DNA of 64,000 bases from Sphaerosporella brunnea (GCA_008704415.1 VXIS01000140.1:49186-113185); one strand, 5' to 3'. Shown: positions 49,094-60,137, counted from the first letter of the stretch. Numbers and translations are program-made. Notes: generated by a model from the sequence alone, not told the origin.

Positions 49094-49187
49094 CAGATAA
49101 GCGAATCTCAAAAAGTTTATTTTCGCAAAAATTTCGAAGCGGTTCCAGCAACTTCGACGCCCCAAAAAGTACGGTTTTTAGATACAT

Positions 49188-52025
49188 TTACCTCTTATTT
49201 TTTCCCCTTGACCTTAAAACGCGTCCTGAACTCTGACTAGGTTCTCTACGCACCCTTTTCAATGGTGGGGGTCGAGCCGGTAGCTCTTCCACGTCGCTTG
49301 TAGGGGGTGAAGACAGGCCACTGCTCTCTCCACACTCGCTGTCCATTCCGTTCTCTAGTTTCTGCTCCTCCTCTTCCTCTCCCTTCTCCTTCTCTTCGTC
49401 CTCTTCCTCTTCGTCCTCCGCTTCGCTACTTAAATTAATGTGTCCAATGATCCGGCGCTGTTGAGGTCTTGAACGTGTGCCGGCAAAAACGTGATTCCAC
49501 TCCTCCACCTGTCAGTTACTTTATTAGCAATAGACAACGACTTTAACTTGAAAATGCAGCACAAAATACCTGCGCAATGTACACAGTATCTTCATCTCCA
49601 CCATCAATTTCATCATGTTCGTCGGTGTGAAAAAGCGGAGCACCAGCTACGTCACTATGAGGGGGTAGCTCTTCATACCGAGCCCTCAAAAGAGTATCGG
49701 GGAGTGGCTCATCACGTCCATCAGCTGTTCGTAGCGTAGTCCAGTCACCCACTATAAGAGGATGTTCTGGCGAAAAGCCTGAGTTGTCTACCGAAAGACG
49801 GTCGTCCAGCGATCCTAATTCTTTTTAGCTAGAAATTACAGTTGACGTAGATACAAACCATCAACTGGCAGTGCAATGCCCGTCTTTTGAAAGGAATGAA
49901 TGATCATTTCGCGCTTCTCAGCCATAAAACGTTGCCACACCTCGCCAACAGCATGAGTAACAAGAATCCGACGTTTCCCCACAGCGGAGTCCCTTGAAAT
50001 GGTATGACGGCTGTGTTCTTCCTCATCTTCTAGTTGCTGCAACCGATCATCCATCCAGTCCTTCAGATGCCTTTTGAAGGGACTGTTGAAGCACACATCT
50101 AGGGGTTGAAGTGCACTTGTACAGTTGGCGGGAATAGCCGCTGCCGCAATGTTGTGCTCCCGCAACAAAGCTTTTACCCGCTCCGTACGTTGAAACCGAA
50201 CCACATCAAGTGCAAGCATTGACGGGTATTGAGGTGAGGGTGATGTATGACCTGGCATAATCTCGGTAGCCACTGGTCTTTCCCGTTGCAAGGCCGGAAT
50301 TAAATATTCTTTGATCCACCAAAGCGTCACCTCCTCATTGCAGTAGGCTTCATCATTAAAAATGACTACCACACCTGGATGGTAACGTGCAGATTCAGCA
50401 TCATAGGCAGCTTGCTCATGCTGAGTTCGTGGCCTTTTCCGCTCAGAATCCGACTTGTCATGGAAGATGATTACTGGTGGTATTCGAGCAATACCATCCG
50501 CAAAAATCGTCAGCATTAGGGTAGCCTGTCGTTTATCCCAACCGGATTTTGTGGACTTGATTTGAACCTGCTTAGTACCCTTTGGTGCGTAGGTTCGACC
50601 CTCAAGAAACTCAAAGGGCATTGGTGTTTGATCCATATTGCACACCATCCCAGGAAACAAGATGCCTAGAAGTTTGGGGAGTATAACGTTTGAGGATGGG
50701 GGTGGTAGCTCAGCGGTCATTTTTGGTAACAGAGCTTCCGGGTAGGGCATCACACGATGCTCTAGCTCGCTGTTCCGACGACAGAATCGTACAAAATTGA
50801 TTATAGCCGTGATATAATCACCCGGTAACCCAGTCCCTTTATTGGTAGGCCTTCGAATGGATATGCGACACCGATGCAAAAAGTTGAGAAACCATCCTAC
50901 CACTGTAAGTACCTTTATTAAAGACTGGTGGAGTGTCACACCGGTTGAAAAAACAAAATCACTTTCTCCTATACGATTTGTAGAATAACATTCTTTGTAT
51001 AGCCGCTTACTATTCACTCTAAACCATCGCAATCTTACCGGCCTTGCCTTTTCCCTCAGCGCCAGAAATTCTTCGTGCAGACGCTCCTCCAAAAGAGGCC
51101 ACTTAGGTTTGCTTGGTTGAACACATCGCAAACCAGCGTGTTCAGAAAAGATTCTCTCCCGGTTTTTTGGACTTGCCCATTTGCCAATTGTAGAGGCCGG
51201 TATTTTAGTGTAATTGGCAACCTCCTGAAGTGTACGGTGCCGTGGGCGGCCCCAGGGACGGCGCTGGGTAACTGGCTGCAGATAGAAGCTCAGTACCATA
51301 GCTTTGCGACGGAGTGTGTATCGGAATTGTTTCTTAGTTTTAACATAGAGACTCGAAGTATTGAAATGAAGATCTTCTTGCGCCGCTCGTTTTGGTCCAC
51401 GCTTTGGCGGTGGGGTTCCATGCCCGGGCGGTTCTGCCACCAGCGGGGGGGAAGGTGCGCCCCGCAACCGTCTCGTCGAAGGTGGGCTCGGCGAAGGGGG
51501 GCTCGGCGAAGGCAGGCTTGATAGGCTCGGCGAAGGTGAGCTCAACGAAGGTAGGCTCGGCAAACGCGGGCTCGGCGAATGCGGGCTCAATGGGCTCGGC
51601 GAAGGTGGGCTCAACAAAGGTAGGCTTGGCGAACGCGGGCTCGGCGAACGTGGGCTCGGCGAAGGTGGGCTCAACAAAGGTAGGCTCGGCGAACACGGGC
51701 TCGGCGAACGCGGGCTCGGCGAAGGTGGGCTCGGCGACGGTGGGCTCGGCGGTGAACGAGGGACAGAGCAGAGGATCCGGCTCAACGGACAGGCATTTGG
51801 GCGGCCCAGTACTGTGCCTATAGGAGATGATAGTACGGCTGCCTGACGTAGCGGCGGAGAAGAGCACAAAATTTGACCTAAAGGACATGCGCCGTTGTGC
51901 ATTCTGTCGTGGGGAGACGAGTCCAGGATTCCCGCATTTGTCGACATGAAAGTATGTATGTATGGGGTCAGAATTGATGACAATGGTGAGAGGCCGCTCC
52001 CCCATACCAATATGCATCCTGTCAT
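49188..52025 (-). CDS. Pogo-like DDE transposase with HTH and Ser/Pro minisatellite domain
   Basis: Exons 52025-49859, 49814-49570 and 49508-49188 join in frame to 910 residues. The first 200 residues are mainly Ser/Pro repeats. A helix-turn-helix follows (RTLQEVANYTKIPASTIGKW), then a CENP-B/Tc5-like DNA-binding region, then a DDE_1 catalytic domain: NMDQTPMPF (first Asp), LALDVVRFQ (second Asp) and SALQPLDVCFNSPFKRHL (third Asp). The tail is acidic, then basic (RSRGKNKR). No stop interrupts the catalytic domain, so the enzyme could be active. The start is uncertain: the first ATG at 52025 lies before the repeat domain, and ATG codons just before the HTH (MVLSFYLQ) are an alternative. Confidence 0.9.
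51478..51752. repeat. 15-bp minisatellite inside the transposase gene
   Basis: About 18 units of a 15-bp motif close to GGCTCGGCGAAGGTG. On the minus strand it encodes Ser/Pro/Leu repeats in frame with the transposase. The plus strand is also open and would read GSAKVGSTKVGSAN repeats, which I take as a shadow. Confidence 0.9.
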
Positions 52026-52065
52026 GGCGACGTCATTCGCCTTGACGTCAAAAAAAACCTTCGGC

Positions 52066-52135
52066 CCGTCCCAAGCACGCGCAAAAAGTCAAAATTTAAA
52101 CTTTGAAAATTTTTCCTATTGTCGAGTAGATTCGG
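52066..52135 (-). repeat. Right terminal inverted repeat of the pogo-like element
   Basis: Inverse copy of 49022-49093, followed directly by the TA target duplication at 52136-52137. Confidence 0.9.
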
Positions 52136-52269
52136 TAGCATGCGGTGGTGACTGCGAGCTAGGGGTTAAGAATCAGTTTCACGCTCAAGCAGATAGTTGT
52201 TTGGCAACACACCGTGCATTTGCGATTACTAAGCGTATTTGCAGAGGGATATATGATGTAGAGAGTAAT

Positions 52270-52521
52270 TTTATACCACGCCTTTTCCTTTATGACCTTC
52301 AAGCTTCCCCGGATGCGCAATAACGCGTTTGTCAATCAACTCCTTCAAAGCACGACCGAGGCTCCTCTCATCTTCGTCCAACTGGCTCACGACCGCTTAA
52401 TGAAGTTGCCATCATCCAGGGTGTTCAGGATTGTCTGGAGCCCCAGCTTGAGATGTACACTACGAGGTAGCGGTGGGTCATTATCGATAAGCTGAACCAT
52501 CCTGTCGTTGGACGAAGCCAT
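52270..52521 (-). pseudogene. Small frameshifted reading frame, unknown
   Basis: From ATG at 52521 the minus strand reads MASSNDRMVQLIDNDPPLP and later LKLGLQTILNTLDDGNFIKR, then stops. One phase over, it continues VSQLDEDERSLGRALKELID followed by KRVIAHPGKLEGHKG. The two parts read like one alpha-helical protein of about 83 residues split by a frameshift or short indel near 52392-52398. I do not recognise a family. It sits just outside the pogo-like element. Confidence 0.35.
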
Positions 52522-53170
52522 GGCGATTGCTTACATCGTTAGAATCAGCCAGATTGATGGCTGGATGATCGACCGGAACGGGATAGTTCATGAAGGTTAA
52601 CTATCCGCGTCTCAAGGTGAATCAATTTCAGCCGGATAGCCAGCCAAGCCGGCGGCTTCGGCTGCACAGCAAGCCAGGCTGTTCGTGCTCGCCTTGCCGG
52701 ATTCAAGGTATCTGTTCTGGCAACAGGACCATGTAGAGGAGGTGGGGTGAGTTGCTATAGTCACGCATCACTGGAGAGCACTCGTTCTTTGAAAGCCTGC
52801 CCGGCTGCAGGCTTCGAAGCCGGACTCGATATCAAGCTAGCCCAGCGTCCAGCCATGGCTCTTTAGGCTGGCTATCGCAGTGCTGCTCGTACGGCAGCAA
52901 TGCAATGTTGGTGCGACCATGCGGTCACCAGATATCACTCCCCACCGAAGATGCCATATCGAGCGGGCATGAGCAAAATGAAATCACGTAAAGCTTTCGA
53001 CGTCACAAATTTTGATTTCTTCCCTTACATTTCTAACCCCTCCCCCCCCCCTTTTCCTACCGCCGCCGCCCCGAATCACCCTCAATATTAATCTAAAAGA
53101 CACGCAAAAAAAAGCATTAAACATTAAAAACTAAACATTTTCTCTCCGAGAGTCGAGGAATCAAGAACAT
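52522..53170. other. Intergenic, GC-rich inverted motifs
   Basis: Contains several AGCCGGCGGCTTCGGCTG-like palindromic stretches between 52630 and 52870. They resemble the subterminal motifs of the hAT-like element at 25440, but clear ends were not found. Confidence 0.35.
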
Positions 53171-54352
53171 TTACTGCTCCGCCGCGGTTGCGCCAAAACC
53201 GCCGCCCCAGCCCAACCGAAGGAAATCAGCCGCATCGGAGCCGCCGAAGTTGTAACTCTCTACGCCGTATCCGTAAGGAATGTCTTGGTTACCAGGGTCA
53301 ACGGCAAGTATGGTGATGCTGGGAGGGGTATCAGCGGTTGCCGCTGCAGTAGCTGCCGGGGCCTGCGTCACAATGATAGTTTGAGCCGTAGGGCTCCCTC
53401 CACTGGTATCATTTTCAATCGCAATTAACACGCTGTTTTCTCCCCTCCTGAAGGCGGATGTGATGTCGGCGGCTAGTTGATTCGCGAGAGCGGGGAGTTG
53501 TGCCTGAATGGTACTTATGACTGTGGCTGTGGGAACAGTAGTAACAGCTACTAGAGCACCGGCAGCTGTAAGCGCCTGTTGGACCGTAGTCGCAAAGGTC
53601 GCACCGTTCACATCCGTGGCGATGATGGTGAGGAGTTGTCGTAAGAGCGCTTCCAAGATGCCTTCAACTTGGAGTTCGAGAAACGCGTTGAACCCGGCCC
53701 CCCTGCTGGCAATAAGGGCACCAAGCAAGGTAGCATCGAAAGTTGTGGCGACCTGAGCCTCGGTGGATTTCGGCTCGACCAGATCCTGGGGGGCGATAGC
53801 CGTCAAAGGCAAACCCACGTCGATGAAAGGAGCTGCATCCACCGGGGCCAGGACCATGGGATCGGTGGCCTCATCGGTAGTCGGACCCGTCACGACCACA
53901 GCCACCGAGGTCATGCAGGCTTCCGCCGTGTCGGTGGTGTTGGTGCCTGACACTTGGACATCGACCGTGACATCTGGCTCCGGGGACACCTCTGCCCGTG
54001 AAGCATCCGGCTTGATGAGGCCACCATTGAGGGTGACGGCCTGAGCCTCGCTGGATTTCGACAGGTGTAGATCCTGGGGGGCGATGGCCGCCTTGGCGAC
54101 GAAATCCAAGGTCTCGACCTCGGTGGCCTCATCGGCGTCCGCACCCGTCACGGCTACAGCCACCGAGGTCATGTAGGCTTCCCCCGTATTGGTGGTGCCT
54201 GACACCTGGACACTGACCGTGACATCAGGCTCCGGCAACACCTCGGCCCGTACAAGAGCTGGCTTGATGGGAGAATCGACGGTGGAGGCGGGAGCCGCAG
54301 AAGCGACGGTGAGGATCGAGATTACCGCGAAGAGAAGGGCGGAGGTATGCAT
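53171..54352 (-). CDS. Secreted protein with two duplicated repeat units, unknown function
   Basis: A single exon of 393 residues. A signal peptide (MHTSALLFAVISILTVASAA, likely cleaved about residue 20) is followed by two homologous units, about residues 30-107 and 114-203, each with RAEV.PEPDVTV.VQVSGT, a MTSVAV.VTG stretch, DEAT, AIAPQDL and SxEAQ. A helical Ala/Thr/Leu-rich region follows (about 205-320), with an acidic/Gly C terminus ending GGGFGATAAEQ. A single Cys (in EACMTSV) makes a disulfide-rich effector fold unlikely. I do not recognise the family. It could be a cell-wall or secreted surface protein; that is inference from the signal peptide and repeats. A TATA-like ATAAATAG lies about 110 bases upstream. 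Confidence 0.8.
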   Translation of the reverse strand: MHTSALLFAVISILTVASAAPASTVDSPIKPALVRAEVLPEPDVTVSVQVSGTTNTGEAYMTSVAVAVTGADADEATEVETLDFVAKAAIAPQDLHLSKSSEAQAVTLNGGLIKPDASRAEVSPEPDVTVDVQVSGTNTTDTAEACMTSVAVVVTGPTTDEATDPMVLAPVDAAPFIDVGLPLTAIAPQDLVEPKSTEAQVATTFDATLLGALIASRGAGFNAFLELQVEGILEALLRQLLTIIATDVNGATFATTVQQALTAAGALVAVTTVPTATVISTIQAQLPALANQLAADITSAFRRGENSVLIAIENDTSGGSPTAQTIIVTQAPAATAAATADTPPSITILAVDPGNQDIPYGYGVESYNFGGSDAADFLRLGWGGGFGATAAEQ

Positions 54353-56500
54353 TTTGATGGTTGTTGCTCGATTGATTATTAGTTGGTTGAGGTCGCCGGT
54401 GGGAGGATGAGGCGGATATGAGTGTGGGATGAGGATGTGAATGGCGACGGCGGACGCATCTATTTATGACAGCTTGTCCCAGCAGCTGGAACTGGTGTTG
54501 ATGTTGCGAGCCCCCTTGATGCCAGTGTTCCGGGTCCTGCTCCAACATTGGAACGGCGGACCGGCTTTGCCTTCGGTGGCTGGTGTACCTGGACTAGGCA
54601 TTGGTGAAGTTCGAGTTGATCGACGAACGGATCCATCCAGGCCTGCCTAAGAGACTAGAAACCTCGGTGCCGCGATTTTAACTCTCAGGCGACGACAAAG
54701 TGTCCCAGGCCGGTGCTGTTTACAATTCCAGACCCAAAGAACGCGGCCTCGGAACTATCCTTCTCCACAATAATAGCTTTGAATTTGTAGAGCCGTGCTC
54801 TTTTGGGGAACATAAAGCTTGAAGTCGATCCCTTGGCTTTGCTAGTTCAACTGCCAGGATCAAGGTCCAGCCGGAGTGCAGTGTTCGAGAACCCTATGGT
54901 CAAAATATCCAAGGTTATTGCACTGGCCTTCTTTCCGCCTGTAACGGCCTTAGTCTAAGCCTCTTGATATCCAGGCAGTGGCGTTGCGGTTGTAGTTCAC
55001 TAATCTCTAAATTCTAGTCTGGCTATTCGCATGCTGACGTTTAGCCCGGCAAATTTGTGTTTATCAAACGTTTAAACGCCCAGACGGCGTCTAGCGCTTG
55101 GACTCGACCTGTGAATAGACCTATATGCGGGGAAGCGTAAGAGTGTTTATTTCCATGCGCACTAGGTAGAGGTTTATTTTGATCCTTTGTCCAGGCTTTA
55201 AGGTGTGATCTCTGCTACCTGGCCCGTGCATTTGATGGACTGTGCGTGGCCAAATACTTTTACTCGTACCGTATATGGACTCCCTAGATCTTGAGCTTGG
55301 TGGCCGGCCCACTTAGGGGCCCGAGGGCCTAGCTAAACCTACACGCATGGGATCCGGCTGCGTTCAGAAGATTCTATCAGGAAGCCTATTAGAGGAAATA
55401 TCTGGTGGTGGCGTCACCAAGTTCCAGCCAGGGCAACAAGCTTAAGGCTAAACTCTCAATCGTTCTTTTTCAGCGGTGTATTTCCAGCTAGCCCATAGAT
55501 AGCAAGGGTAGTTGGTGATGCTGTGCGGGGTGCAGTCACACAATCGCACTCGCACATCCCCGCCGTCCACACAACCAACCACTTGGACTAAAACACCCAT
55601 ATTCCCATGGCCAACCCTGGAGACTAAGCCCATCACAATACCACTTCATCTCTTTTGTGGATACCGCTTTCAATCCCAGAATGTCTTCACTCCCTCTGAG
55701 CGTACAGTACTGCACATATGAAGATACAATTTGAACTACCGGAGCTTACGTTGATTTTAACTCCAGTGCAGGAAGACCTCGATCCCATGCTTCCTCGTCT
55801 CGACTGATATGCTTGAACCTCAGGAGTTTAGCTTTTGTTCCAGCGCCACTAAAAATCACATTGGGCCCGGGCAACCACGATAAATACCCCCCACAATTTT
55901 ATCAATCCCTCTCGAACACCCGCCTCCATCGGCGCTGATCGATACACCACTCTCTGAGCTCGTCAAATCTTTCCAGAGCGATCAAGAAAAAACAACTGAT
56001 TTACTATCCTCTCCTGCCAACATCGAGATTTCTGGGGTTTAAATCCCTCTGGACTGATGTTGGAAGAGCCTCCACACTGATGGGCTTGGGATCGTCTCCC
56101 ACAAGCAAACTCGTCAAATACAAATCGCTGAGTGCTTCCATTGTCATGAAATCCCTTGGCCCCAAACCTGAATCCAACTCGGAATCTTCCGCGAGTGACG
56201 CGGGTGAATTCTTCCCGTCGCCTCACTCGGCACGATGCATGCAGCCGCCGCCTCAACGCCCTTGCAGCGGGCCCGGCCGAAGCGCATCGTACAGCAAGCA
56301 AGCAAGCACTGAAGGATGTCAACACCGACACCTTAATGTCGCAATACATACCCAAAAATGATGAGCTTCCGGTTCTCCACAACGGACATGTCTCCCTAAT
56401 AGGGGAGGGGCTATAAATCGGGGCGCTTCTCCGTGTAGATACTTTCTCGAGCTCACCAAGATACCCTCTCACCCACCCCTCTAAACACCCCTCGTTTACG
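54353..56500. other. 2.1-kb intergenic region
   Basis: No convincing gene on either strand. A 276-codon minus frame (55963-56793) overlaps the GGT start and has no domain. The region holds the promoters of the secreted protein gene (left end) and of GGT (right end). Confidence 0.5.
56413..56419 (+). promoter_or_regulatory. TATA box of the gamma-glutamyltransferase gene
   Basis: A CTATAAATC context gives TATAAAT 82 bases before the ATG at 56501. Confidence 0.5.
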
Positions 56501-58490
56501 ATGTACGTGCCATTGGCATTGTCCCTCGGCTTCGCTTTCGCGGCGGCTGCGAGCCCGCTCCTGCCGCACCACCACAGAGCTGTGGGAGGCGCTGTGGCCT
56601 CCGAGAATGCGCAGTGCAGCTCCGAGGCTGGCGTGGCTATGTTGAAGCTGGGCGGGAATGCAGTTGACGCTGTGAGCCGCCTTGCCGTCTTTCTTGCGGT
56701 CACGGTGAGATGATATTTACAAGCGGGGGGATCATAGATGATAGCAACGACGTTGTGTGTGGGTACAATCAGTTGGGTCCCTTTTTCCTTCACTATAAAA
56801 AGCGCAGCAGCCCAGCCAACAAGCTGAGGGTATAGGCCACCACCACAGCGGATTCGGCGGCGGAGGTTTCGCCTTGGTGCGGTTACCCAACGGGACCTAC
56901 GACTTCATCGATTTCCGCGAGTCGGCACCGGGGTTAGCGAACGAGACGATGTTTGTGAACAGCACGCTGCCGTCTCCCTCCCTCGTTGGTGGGCTGGCAT
57001 CTGGAGTCCCCGGTGAGCTGCGGGGTTTGGAAGAGCTGCATAGACGCTATGCGAAACTCCCGTGGAAGACGCTGTTTGCGCCGGCGATCAACTACGCCGA
57101 GAATGGGTTCACGGTTAATGCGGATATCTCAGCGGCGGGAAATACAACGAAGTATCCGTTCCTGCTGGAGTACCCCTGGTCGATAGATTGGGCGCCGAAT
57201 GGAACGAGAGTTCCGCTGGGTGGGACCATGTATCGGAAGCGGTTTGCGAAGACGCTGAGGGCGATTGCGGCGGAAGGCGCAGATGCGTTTTATCGCGGCC
57301 CCAGGGCGGAGAGAATAGTGGCTGCGGTGAGGAAAGGAAGTGGAGTCCTGACTACCAAAGATCTGGCGGAATACAAAATCCGCCGGCGCACAGTGAGTAA
57401 GATCGAATATAAGGGCTACAGGCTCTTTGCTGGAAGCGCGCCATCGAGTGGAGCTGTGGCGCTCAGCGCACTCAAGATCTTTGAGGGATGGCAGGAGGGC
57501 ACGGGTTTGAAGCTCAAGACGCATCGCTTGGTTGAGGGAATAAAGTTTGCTTATGGACAGCGCACGCAGCTGGGAGATCCGGATTTTCTCGAGGGAGTGG
57601 AGAAGTTCCAGAAAGAGATGGTGAGCGCAGAAACGGCAGCGGCGAATAGGGCAAAGATCCAACCCCAGGTGCTGGTGAATGCATCAGAGTACAACCCGTC
57701 GGGCTTGGAGAACCCCGTACCGTATGTTTCATTTCTGCGACTCTGGGGATCCGAGTGCTGACTTGTGGGGCAAGGGCGGGCGGCACTTCGCATATCGTCA
57801 CTCTCGATGCCGATGGTTTGGCTGTCTCCCTGACTACCACTATCAACACGTTCTTTGGCAGCCAGATCCAGGTTGCAGAGGTATGAAATGCCGCCACAGC
57901 ATCTCCCGCCCTGACCACACTGATCACACTGACCCTCCATAGGACGGCATCATCATGAACAACGAAATGGATGATTTTAGCACTCCCGGCCTCTCAAACT
58001 TCTTCGGCTACCTACCCAATACCAACAACTATATCAAACCCCACAAGCGTCCCCTCTCCTCCATCTCTCCCACCATCGTGGAAACGCCAGACGGAGAACC
58101 CTTCTTCATCATCGGAGCCGGGGGCGGAAGTATGATCATCACCTCGGTGGTGCAGAACGTGTGGAATGTCCTCGAGAGGGGCATGGATGCCCGTATGTGC
58201 CCCGCCTCCCTTCTTCTCCCCTGGCATGCATCTCACCGCGATATGTAGACACGGCCATCGCCGTCCCCCACTTGCACGACCAGTTAATGCCGAACCTGAC
58301 GAGCTTCGAAACTGGATACGATGAGGCGATTTTCGAGGACATGAAGCTGCGTGGTCACAACGCGACGTGGGTGGCCAGCCCGCCAGGCCTCGCGTCGGCG
58401 CAGGGCATACTGCAGTATCGAAACGGATCTTTGCAGGCGGCGGCGGAAACGCGACAGCATGCGAGTGGAGGGTCGGTGTGGTTTCCCTAG
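56501..58490 (+). CDS. ggt: Gamma-glutamyltransferase, secretory
   Basis: Exons 56501-56671, 56738-56771, 56836-57721, 57775-57880, 57943-58192 and 58249-58490 join in frame to 562 residues. A signal peptide (MYVPLALSLGFAFAAAASPL) opens it. GGNAVDAMIATTLCVG is restored only by a 34-nt second exon. HHHSGFGGGGF, FRESAPG, GVPGELRGLEELHRRYAKLP and NYAENGF follow. The nucleophilic Thr of the small subunit is T368 in AGGTSHIVTLD, and IGAGGGSMII contributes the oxyanion region. The enzyme cleaves glutathione and other gamma-glutamyl compounds in the vacuole or outside the cell. The precursor normally cuts itself before that Thr. Several N-glycosylation sites (for example NGT and NTT) are present. 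Confidence 0.93.
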
Positions 58491-58613
58491 AGCGGAATAA
58501 ATTTTGCTCGGCCGGGAGGGGTTGTGTATGCAGTTGTATGAGGCATGTAGGTTGGGTGAGAATCGATCTGGTGTGAATTGTATTATACTCTGGACAATCT
58601 CGAGATGTTGAGA

Positions 58614-58721
58614 CCCGTCTGTGGACACTTGAGGTCCAAGGGTAGATTCATTCATGTATATACAGCCCCATGTCATGGCCGCAAGCGGCCGAATACAGGA
58701 TGATTAAAACAAAAAACAAAA
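58614..58721 (+). mobile_element. 108-bp 5'-truncated LINE 3' end with target duplication
   Basis: Flanked by the 14-base direct repeat TCGAGATGTTGAGA at 58600-58613 and 58722-58735. Its 3' end contains GGCCGCAAGCGGCCGAATAC and TGATTAAAACAAAA, the same tail as the larger LINE fragment at 23877-24712. It is inserted 124 bases after the GGT stop codon. Confidence 0.9.
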
Positions 58722-58735
58722 TCGAGATGTTGAGA

Positions 58736-58938
58736 TAAAGTTTAGAGCCATCTAATGCGAGTTTTTTTTGCTTCCCGCACCCGCCTTAGAAATCGGAAGC
58801 AGAGCAGCAGGGATGTTGGGGTCTCGAGGACAAACCACCACCACCACCACCACAAACGTCTCCAATTCAGAACTGAATAACTCAACGACAACAGGATTTT
58901 TTTCAAAATGAGAAGCCACGAAATTCTCGAGCGAGGAT

Positions 58939-58982
<44 letters not shown>

Positions 58983-59409
58983 TTTCTTGGAGATGGTGTT
59001 GTGTGGTGAATGAAGCAGCATATGGGCGTCGAGAGGAGGGGGAAAAACACAAAAGTCAACTCCATCAAGCCACCACATTTTTTCCTTCTTCTTTGATTTG
59101 GTAGCAATGGAAAGCGCTCTATTAGGTGGATCTGATAGAATAGACGGCAAGCAGTGAATAAATTGTGGTGTTGCGTGGGATGGCGATGAAGGAAAACATT
59201 CATATCGGCCTGAGAAGAGCGGCGACGACGTACCTTTGCCTGAGACTAGGAAAATCTTCGAATCGCTTGCTAAACAACTCGCGTGGCCTTGTGTTGTTGC
59301 AACGGCTGTAATTTTGACATCTTCCGCTGTATTCACATGTCGAAAAACTGAATACTACTCCACTCTACTTTATTATTGCTAATGGATAGTCCAGGTTCTG
59401 TGCATCTAG
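58736..59409. other. Intergenic with a long T run
   Basis: Includes a run of about 37 T at 58943-58979 and a CCA repeat at about 58837-58853. Minus-strand frames through the T run give poly-Lys and are artefacts. No gene. Confidence 0.5.
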
Positions 59410-59847
59410 ATGGATACCCAAAACTCCAAGCGGTGTCCTTGCTTACTCCTCTCCATTGGAACCGGCGATTCGCAGATTGCAGTAAAAACTCTGAACCAAA
59501 TCGTTCCTATGACAGAAATTTGCTTTCGAAGACCAATTCCAAAAGGAATTTTACCGATTTATGGTACCGCTGCTGGATGGATCCGTCTACATTTCGCGAG
59601 AATATGTTGTGAAGGGGCGACCCTCGGGGCAAGTATCATACAATGGTGGAATCAGGTGATATTAAACAGTTTATTGCCTGAGTTTTACCACTACCCTGCC
59701 CGAAGAGAGTATGTTTCTTCTTATCCCTCTGCTCGAGAATATCTAGCGGCCCTTATTTGGGAACAACCAGGATCATATCATGTGCTGTTCAGCCAAAACC
59801 TCCGCCACGTGGAGATTGTCGAGGATACTATGGTTGGGGACTCCTAG
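59410..59847 (+). pseudogene. Possible patatin-like fragment ending in a transposon
   Basis: A 145-codon frame begins MDTQNSKRCPCLLLSIGTGD; the LLSIGTG string is typical of patatin-like phospholipase domains. The lipase Ser and Asp motifs are not seen, so at most a fragment remains. The last codons (MVGDS then stop) come from the terminal repeat of the element that starts at 59831, so the original 3' part was displaced. The call rests on one motif. Confidence 0.3.
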
Positions 59848-60137
59848 TCACTGTGGGATTTCTGACATTCATCTCGCTTAGTAACACATACAAAAGTGCC
59901 GAGTGATGAGCGTGAATCTTCCTATTTTGACCATATAACTGACATTTGTCCCCGGGGAGGGTCCTATTTTCTCAACAACCAGGCAGAATTCGGAAATTCT
60001 GAGTTAATCAGTCGATAGAGCGAGCGAAAACTAGGCCCCTGATAGTGTTATTTTTTAAAATAACTTTTTTTTGGTGGAGGATGCTCTGTCCAAAGTCAGG
60101 GTACCCAAACCCCTCCGTCTTTAGGTGTCCCCAACCA
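59831..60137. mobile_element. 307-bp mariner-type MITE
   Basis: Ends TGGTTGGGGACTCCTA and, inverted, TGGTTGGGGACACCTA, flanked by TA (59829-59830 and 60138-60139). The first about 50 bases match the start of the larger element at 60507, so both are deletion products of one family. Non-coding. Confidence 0.8.

Larger units (their letters stand above)
49022..52135 (-). mobile_element. Complete pogo/Tc1-type DNA transposon, 3114 bp
   Basis: Terminal inverted repeats begin CCGAATCTACTCGACAATAG at 49022 and, inverted, at 52135. They match over 61 bases with a single mismatch, and more loosely to about 70. TA flanks both ends (49020-49021 and 52136-52137), the Tc1/mariner target. The element holds one three-exon transposase gene on the minus strand with no premature stop. 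Near-identical ends and an open gene suggest recent insertion. Confidence 0.93.

Noticed and set aside
51392..51823. Plus-strand GSAKVGSTKVGSAN-repeat frame.
   Set aside because: Product of the 15-bp minisatellite being open on both strands; the minus strand carries the transposase.
52630..52870. Second hAT-like element.
   Set aside because: GC-rich inverted motifs are present, but no defined ends or target duplication.
55963..56793. 276-codon minus-strand frame.
   Set aside because: Overlaps the GGT promoter and first exons; no domain.
58752..59336. Minus-strand frames with a poly-Lys tract.
   Set aside because: Created by the 37-T run at 58943-58979.
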